Source: Allantophomopsis cytisporea (Eukaryota > Ascomycota > Leotiomycetes > Phacidiales > Phacidiaceae). From it: a DNA stretch of 64,000 nucleotides. The notes beneath the pieces are model-generated. The model ran no database searches. It worked only from the letters and a program-made list of their open reading frames with translations, and was not told where the DNA came from. The stretch covers positions 992,001 to 1,056,000 of the forward strand of contig CP103027.1 in NCBI GenBank assembly GCA_024752435.1. Direction: 5' to 3'. This document shows, piece after piece, positions 57,475 to 64,000 of the stretch (positions are counted from its first letter, which is position 1; every line of letters begins with the position of its first letter). The translations under genes and the position numbers were made by a program.

Positions 57475-59346
57475 TCATTCGTCAGTCTTGTCATCCTCAT
57501 TGTCTCTTCTTGGCTCGAAATTTAGCTGCTATCAATCAGTAATGTATGTGCTCCGGTTCCAGCGACTACTTACAGTGTTCCCATTATATAAATGGTGATC
57601 CTCTTGAGTATCACGTTGATCGTGCAATGTCCTCACCCTGGTATTAGATCTCGGTACTGCTTCACCAGGGCCATGATTTTGTTTGGAATGAGGGGTAGAT
57701 GCTACGCTCCCCTCGTTCCCGGTGAGGAGACCACCAAAAACACCTGTCACCAAGCCGATACCGGATGAGAGTAGACTGTATCCAGCCGCGGCACCTTTAG
57801 ATATAAGGCCCTCTGAAGTTCCGTATGCAGAAGCATACTCTTTCACAGGTACCAAAATCAAAGTAGCACTAGGTGTTAGGCCAATGGACTGTAAAGTCTC
57901 CTCCTCCTCGTGGATTGAGATGATTCGGTTCGGATGAGGTGTCAGCACTTGTCGAAAGGAATATGGAGTATCATCATCCTTCTTTTGCTCGGCTATCCAA
58001 CGCCTGACTTCTGTGCGCAGTGTATCGGATGAGGGGAATCGCGAGCGTATTGTGGTACCGTCAAAGAGTCGAACCTGAACAGCACATTGATTCGAGGGCC
58101 TCGAAGACGCTGTAGATAACGGGCCAGCTTTGGGCTTTGGGCCTTCGTTACCTACAACCACTTTTTCTGCCTTTCTTTCAGCTTCTCTGTTTCTTCTCTC
58201 CGCTTTGTCATCTTCGACGCGCTTCAGAATCCGTGCTCGCTCTTCACGTGCTTCATCCTGACGTTTTTTAAGCAAGGCCACATGGTCGGTGCCATCAGAC
58301 TCCTTGGGTTTAGTCTTTTCGATTTCCCGGCCATCGTGCTGTGGAGCTGAACGAGTCGGCGGCTGTGGCTCGACAGAGAGATGGTGATCCACTGGCACAT
58401 TTTGTATACCTCGCGTGGCTTGGCTATCTGGGGCCGTGGATGTTGATGTGGTGGTGGTAGTGGTATTCACTGTGGACTGTTCTGTGTTTGAGGAACGCTG
58501 AACTGCGGGACTCTGCGAAGATCCAGACATGCCACTGTCTCCAGTTTCTTGAGTCGGCCCTGCATTCATTTTCATAGGGGTGGCTTGTTCTTTCAGCACA
58601 GCTCTCAAACGGCTCACGAATACTGCGCGTGTAGTTCCCGATATGAGATATTCTTTCAGCTGGCCATTGCTACATATCAGTTTAGCTTTCGAATAAGACC
58701 TTATTGTGCACTGATGATGACGGTGAGGTACGAAAACGTGACATATGCCTATAGTAATCACAGTAATGTCTCAAAGGTTCCATAGATCGAGTCAGGTTTT
58801 CGTGTACCAGGAGACTTTCAAGTATGGCTGTAGTTCTACTCTCTTGTCGGAATGTTGGGAAAGGGATTGATATAACCTCAGGAGAGTGCTCATTGGTGTT
58901 GAATAGAAGACTTAGTGTAAGATGGTGATTTTGATGGTTACAGCAACAGCAACAGTAACTGAAAGCTAGCACTTACTGTATAATAACAAGTGCCGGAGTC
59001 TTAGGTATTGGGCAGATGGCAGCCAGATATGCAGCATCTTGAGATCCGCCTTGTAGCTTGAGAATGACAGTCTTCGTGGATAACATCTCTGCAACCTAAA
59101 TGAATGGTCGGTACATAGGTCATGACGCCCAAATATAGAGTGGCAGATCTAGTAGAAATCTTACTTCGTCGGTCTGCAACCATTCCTCTTCCCATGTCTT
59201 GCTCTCCTCGCCATCATCTGTACAGTGTTAGTGTACTCTATTGGACCACAATTGGAAATAGCTTGACCTTTGACAAAGCATGCTACCATTTTTGAATCAC
59301 GTAAAGCAGTTGCAATACCGCTTTGGAGATCACCCGTATGAAACAT
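57475..59346 (-). CDS. UBX-domain protein, UBXN4-like
   Basis: Probable Cdc48/p97 cofactor at the ER in degradation of misfolded proteins. Five exons: 59346-59268, 59217-59165, 59095-58977, 58669-57574, 57528-57475; phases exact, 466 residues. N-terminal thioredoxin-like part (SGIATALRDSKMVACFVKDD, TWEEEWLQTDEVAEML, PTPALVII-like KTPALVIIHNG), Ser/Thr-rich linker, a charged coiled coil (KRQDEAREERARILKRVEDD), and a UBX domain at ~279-360 (VQVRLFDGTTIRSRFPSSDT, SFRQVLTPHPNRIIS). A hydrophobic stretch LLSSGIGLVTGVFGGLLTG follows, as in ER hairpin UBX proteins. Acidic last exon. Intron 3 is 307 bp, the longest in the window. Confidence 0.88.
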
Positions 59347-59503
59347 GCTGGCAAAATAATTATGAAATTATTATGGAGTGTCGGTATTTTGACGTTGAGG
59401 AACAGTGGTCATCAGGTAGCACCTGAGAAGTGAGCAAAGTGTTTGCCTAAGGTGCAAACATAAATTCTGAGGAATCGCAGGTTATGTATATGATAGCCAG
59501 CGA
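59347..59503. promoter_or_regulatory. Compact bidirectional promoter (UBX / SHY1)
   Basis: Only 157 bp separate the divergent start codons, so both transcripts must start here or overlap. No recognised motif. Confidence 0.6.
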
Positions 59504-60659
59504 ATGAACCTAGCTGCATTCAATCAAGCAATCATGAGTACCTCTCGGATGTTTTTACGGCAGGGCTCGTTACTATGCTCGAAAGTAACTCGGAGTACCC
59601 TTCCCTCTTTGGGAAGAAAACCATTCGAAAGCTGCCGCCATTTCTCGCGGACATCAACACGATCTCGAGCCCCAGCAGATGATCCGAACTTTTTGTCCAT
59701 TGTCGACAACCCTCCAACGCTGGTCAGAAGTGGCAGACGACATGGCCCAGGAATCATAATTCTTGGTAAGATTCACTCATACAGTACTGCTGAGGATTAG
59801 TTCTGACCGTAGTACAGCATTGATTCCCATCACGGCCTTTGCACTCGGAACATGGCAGGTCCAGCGACTTGATTGGAAGTCTAAGCTCATAGCAAAATTC
59901 GAAGATCGACTTGTACGAGATCCTCTGCCATTACCTCCACATATCGATCCTCTTGCTGTCAAAGACTTTGACTATCGCCGTGTCTATGCAAAAGGCCGTT
60001 TTAGACATGATCAAGAAATGCTGATAGGACCGCGCATTCATGATGGCAAAGATGGGTATCTGGTAGTCACCCCATTGGAGAGAGATGGGGACGGAACTAC
60101 AGTTCTGGTGAACCGGGGCTGGATTCCAAAGAAGCTTAAGAAGCAAGCAGATCGGCCAGAAGGATTGGAGAAGGGCGAAGTAATTGTTGAGGGGCTGCTA
60201 AGGGAGCCATGGAAGAAGAACTTGTTCACGCCTGACAACAGTCCACAAACGAATGAGTTCTATTTTCCAGACGTTGAACAGATGGCGGAATTGACCGGCA
60301 GCCAAGCAGTGTGGATTGAAGAAACTATGCGTAAGACGCCAAATGATTCAACGTTGTGGGAGAAGCTAATCAACATATACAGAACCGGACTTGATCGTTT
60401 CGTGGGATAGAGAAGCAAAAGGCATTCCAATTGGTAGACCTGCAGAGGTCAATCTGAGAAACAATCATACTCAGTACATTTTCACATGGTATTCCCGCCA
60501 ATCGCCCCAGAACTCTACTTCAAAATATATATCTACATGTACTAATATATACTCAGGTACGCCCTCGCCGCAGCCACTTCAATAATGCTCTGGATGGTGG
60601 TCAAGAAGCCCCCTGCTGATGTGGCCCGTCGTGTGCGCCAAAACAAGGATTGGTCATAA
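59504..60659 (+). CDS. SHY1: SURF1/Shy1 cytochrome c oxidase assembly factor
   Basis: Inner-membrane protein assisting Cox1 maturation and haem insertion in complex IV. Four exons (59504-59765, 59818-60330, 60383-60488, 60557-60659), 327 residues. Arg/Ser-rich presequence, first helix GIIILALIPITAFALGTWQVQRL, then SURF1 hallmarks: DFDYRRVYAKGRFRHDQEMLIGPR, GYLVVTPLER, VLVNRGWIPK, and the second helix YALAAATSIMLWMVV near the end. Met59504 and Met59534 are both in frame; the first is used. Ends 24 bp before the CENP-T stop on the other strand. Confidence 0.93.
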
Positions 60660-60683
60660 TTCATGATTCATTACTATGTCTGT

Positions 60684-62337
60684 TCAGTCCTCACCTGAAT
60701 CAAGTTGGCGTGCCCTCTTTAATTTTGGTGGCGGTGCCATGCGAAGCTCTTGTAGTAGTTCCCGAGGTAGGTGACGTTGCGCAAGAGAAAATGGCGTTGT
60801 GGTACTATTTATTTGGCGTTGTCTGTGTTGCATTAGCCATGTTCAAGCATGATAACTCACACTGTATTATATCGGGTACATACCTTCTCATTAGTGTAAC
60901 AACATCACTCTCGTCTATCGTTTTCCTGCCGGCGTGTTTTGCATATGTGCCTAGATCATCGCTGATCTGTTCAAAGAACCAATCTGAAGCCTTCATAACA
61001 GCTTCGAGTGCTTCCTTGTTGATTTTGCTCTTGCTACTACCACTGGCACTAGCAAATTTCATGGCAAGCTTCTTGACTACACCCGCTGGTAAAGAGGGAT
61101 ATTGTATGCCATGCTTCGAAACCCGGATTACCTTCTTTTTCTTGCTGTCTCTTGTTCTGCCTTTAGCTGCCATTGTGGAAAAGCTGTCTACATGCAAAGT
61201 AGAGTCCTCGAGGCCCAACGTGGCTTTCTGAGTCATGGACTCGTCAATCAGGGAGGCGTGCTGAGACGAACCATCTCGTACATCGGACTCCGCTTCTGAC
61301 TCTGATTCAAGATCGGGCTCGGGTTCAAGGTCGGATCGAGGCTCAGATTCGAGTTCTATGGGGCTATGAACATCACCTTCTGGCTCTCGCACACTAGGTA
61401 ATGAGGTTCGGGAAGGGATGTTGAAAGCAAAAGTGTCCTCGTTATAGTCATCAAAGTCCACTGCCGTTCGAATATCAACCGTCGGGTCTGTCTCTTGATT
61501 GGGAAATGGGAGTCGAAATTCGCGAGTGTCTTCCTGAAGAGTCCTATCATAATCCTCAGGATAATCATCTTCCGCGTCGTAATTTCCCTGGGCCACAAAA
61601 CTAGAGTCAAACTCGTTTTCTTCGGACAATGCACCTAAACCCAGCTCTGTTAAATCACCAAACTGTATGCTTGTTCTTATGCTGCCAAGGCTGTTCCTTG
61701 AATAAAATCCTCCAGGCTGTTCACTAATAGCCCGCCGAGGAACCTCAATAGATTGTTGAGTATATTCGTCTTCGTCCAACATCGCAGATTGTGGACGTTG
61801 AAGAAAGCCACTATCGTCATCGTCATCTTCTATGGCTAGTGATAGTCTTGGCGGGAGCAGGTCTGGTCCATTATCATTCTCCTCCGCGACCGCGATGCGA
61901 GCCCTCCTATCCGCCTGGGGTACTGGAACAGGTGAAGCTTCAGTTGGCTTTGTTACAGGCGCCAAAGCTCTACTCAATGCCAAGAGAATATCTCGCGGTG
62001 ACTCTCGCTGCTGGCGCCCACTAATGCGACGGTTTCTGCCAGGTGTGAGCATTGCAGCACGACGTTGCGCAGCTTGGAGCATTGCAGCCCTTCCGTGAGG
62101 CGTGCTGACGTTTGGTGGTCCATATCGCTGTCCAGCACCGGGCGTTCTGGCTTGTGGGAGAGGTGTGCGACGAATCGATCTTCGTATGGAAGGAGGCCCA
62201 GCGCTCGATGCACGACGTATGGGAGTGATCGGTCTTGGGAGAACGTTGGCTAATTGATTGAGGGTCCTATGTGGTGTTGTAGGAAGCGTTGGATTCTCAT
62301 TGAATTGGGAAGTTCGACTTAATTGACGCGCCGACAT
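60684..62337 (-). CDS. Centromere protein CENP-T (histone-fold)
   Basis: Inner kinetochore protein linking centromeric chromatin to Ndc80. Two exons (62337-60884, 60822-60684), 530 residues. The N-terminus is disordered, basic and Ser/Thr/Pro-rich (ITPIRRASSAGPPSIRRSIRRTP), with several TP sites suitable for Cdk, as expected for Ndc80 recruitment. Middle is acidic (DLEPEPDLESESEAESD). C-terminal histone fold ~430-515: YPSLPAGVVKKLAMKFA, LEAVMKASDWFFEQISDDLGTYAKHAGRKTIDESDVVTLMRR. The splice then gives QRQINSTTTPFSLAQRHLPRELLQELRM, the conserved CENP-T tail. Without removal of 60823-60883 the tail is lost. Confidence 0.92.
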
Positions 62338-63667
62338 TATGCATTAAGAAGACTGATGAGAGATCAAATGTTATAACTGATGATAACCTGCAGAGGCAGA
62401 TCGCGTGTAGGCGCGTTTGGACAAACACAAAAGGAAACTGCCGCAATCAGAGCCTCGGAAGCTCTGTTTATGGTCAGTGGTACCTAAGCTTTCTTAGCAG
62501 GCTCAAAGATGGTCCGAGGGCGGTGAGGAGAATCCATGTCATTTTAGATAACGATAAGCAAATCCTCAGTCGCAAATTCCAAAATAACATATAACGCATC
62601 GCGTAAATACGAACTTTACCTAGGTACATTAAGGTATGCAGCCTGGTTTGATTTTTGAAATCTATAACAAACTGTCTGTTCCAACCACAGTTTTGACTTC
62701 ATTTGAGTACGCGGGACTGTGTTGGATGATAGTGGTCTGCAAAAACCACTTTTCGAGCATTCGAGGGTATCCCCAGACGCCAGTTCTACGCAAAATAAAT
62801 CTTAGGAAGACAGAGAACGCCGTGAATCCTGGGAAAAGGCACGGAGCAAGAAGTTTACAGCTATGGAAGATAATGACATATATACTGCAGCTGGGATTAA
62901 CAAGACGTCTTTGTAAAGACAGATAACCAATTGTTGTCCTAGGCAGCCTTAACGATGGAGAAGTTCGGGAGTAACGTGAGTTCTGTCGAGCTCGAGGACA
63001 AGTATGCCTAGTCAGCTCCCATTTGATTTACTACCTCTATATTACAAATGCATGTGTTTATGAGAGTTTAGCAAAGGCTATCACAGATGGCATTGCAACT
63101 TGATTCTTCAATACTGATCACGGTAAAGGGCGTGGCAGCGGCTAAAATTCTTGCTTACATTAGCATATGATTTTCAAATAACCCTAACTTGGTTCTTGAA
63201 ACGCAATCGATCTATGTATAATGGTCGTGTGTTAAAATTCAACCAGATACAATTCAAGTGTAGTGTCAAGTCTTCCTGCTCAAACTCTTATGTTGCTAGC
63301 AGCTTCTGACAACTTACGAACATTAATTGATGGGAAAGAGGTGAGACTGTGGGGAGTGGCAGTTTGCGCTGTATTTGCAGATGGCAGCTGGCTTTACTAA
63401 GATAGTCCATATCAAGTAGGAAGGCACTTGGCACATCTACGGGCTCTTACTATGTCTGAACCACGCAATGTCTGCAGTTCTACATTCTATCAAAAGATTA
63501 AGCAACCTGTTTTACAAATAGCCATTCGTCTCTTTCCCTTTTCACCGTAATTCCGGTTCCCTTTGGTATATCTGTTTGCCGCTTTTGGCAATATCAGAAG
63601 CCTTTTCTTGGAGGAATTCTCTAACACACTCGTTCTTCATGATATACTGTTCACTTCAAATCGAAAA
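62338..63667. other. Divergent intergenic region
   Basis: 1.33 kb between CENP-T and the CFEM gene; open frames here are short and without family signal. No RNA gene recognised. Confidence 0.5.
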
Positions 63668-64000
63668 ATGAGAGTTCACAGTCTAATCTTGGTTATTGGG
63701 TTAATGAGCTGTATTGGGAACGCCCACAACGAGGATATTACACAATCACCAGGTAAGTTAAGCATTCATATTCCGAGATCCCTCGTTAGATGCTGTTAAC
63801 ACTATCCATAGGGTGTGCCATCAGCTGCTGGGAGAACTCGAAGTATGTCAGTAAATGTGGTAATGAGTCCTCTTGCTTGTGTAAGGAACCTAATTTTCAA
63901 AACGTATGTCTACACTTGCTTTTGATATCAACCTCAGCCCCAATAGTAGACCCCCGCTTGGCAAGAAACTGATATCGAACAGGTCGTCTTTCAATGCCTC
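63668..64000 (+). CDS. CFEM-domain secreted protein (partial)
   Basis: Fungal extracellular Cys-rich protein, cut by the window end. Exons 63668-63752, 63812-63903, 63983-64000 onward; introns 59 and 79 bp. Signal peptide MRVHSLILVIGLMSCIGNAH, then CFEM cysteines: CAISC, a Cys after 9 residues (YVSKCGNE), SSCLCKEPNF, then QNVVFQCL. This follows the C-x3-C-x9-C-x5-C-x-C pattern of CFEM, which binds haem or is found in surface/GPI proteins and some effectors. What follows the domain (GPI site or membrane region) is outside the window. Confidence 0.75.

Overview
The window is a contig segment of a filamentous ascomycete (Pezizomycotina). Gene structure supports this: introns of about 45-115 bp with GT-AG ends and CTAAC/CTGAC-type branch sites, close gene spacing, and families such as CFEM, DUF7704, fungal C2H2/NB-ARC/TPR NLRs and CmcJ-like hydroxylases. 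Protein flavour suggests Leotiomycetes, which is inference. Most ORFs of the six frames are shadows; I rebuilt gene models by joining exons so that reading phase closes exactly.

Layout. 1-4.1 kb: gene-poor, with microsatellites. 4.1-18 kb: a Baeyer-Villiger-type monooxygenase, a Dug3-like amidotransferase, a glutathione S-transferase, aspartate-semialdehyde dehydrogenase (HOM2), ribosomal protein S4, and mitochondrial D-lactate dehydrogenase. 18-19 kb: arylamine N-acetyltransferase. 19.4-21.8 kb and 32.8-35.9 kb: two AT-rich clusters of one non-coding family of terminal-inverted-repeat/foldback elements, with nested insertions and a mosaic copy. Between the clusters lies an accessory block: a 1407-residue NLR, a divergently transcribed HeLo-like/DUF7580 protein, and a possibly decaying CmcJ/AsaB-like hydroxylase. 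36-62 kb: a dense block of conserved genes: a DUF7704 membrane protein, a two-Myb telobox protein (Teb1/Tay1-like), a DCAF11-like WD40 protein, Sec61 gamma (SSS1), a CPSF6-like RRM protein, a CNNM/Mam3-like CBS protein, a SET methyltransferase, PDCD5, COQ4, a ketopantoate-reductase-like protein, C1D/Lrp1, a CX9C protein, UBXN4-like, SHY1/SURF1 and CENP-T. 63.7-64.0 kb: the 5' part of a CFEM gene cut by the window edge.

The main themes are housekeeping functions and one repeat-bordered island that looks like a fungal immunity or incompatibility locus. The NLR and the DUF7580 gene share a 424-bp intergenic region, the arrangement expected for a sensor/effector pair; that functional link is inference. 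No tRNA, rRNA, CRISPR or transposase gene was recognised.
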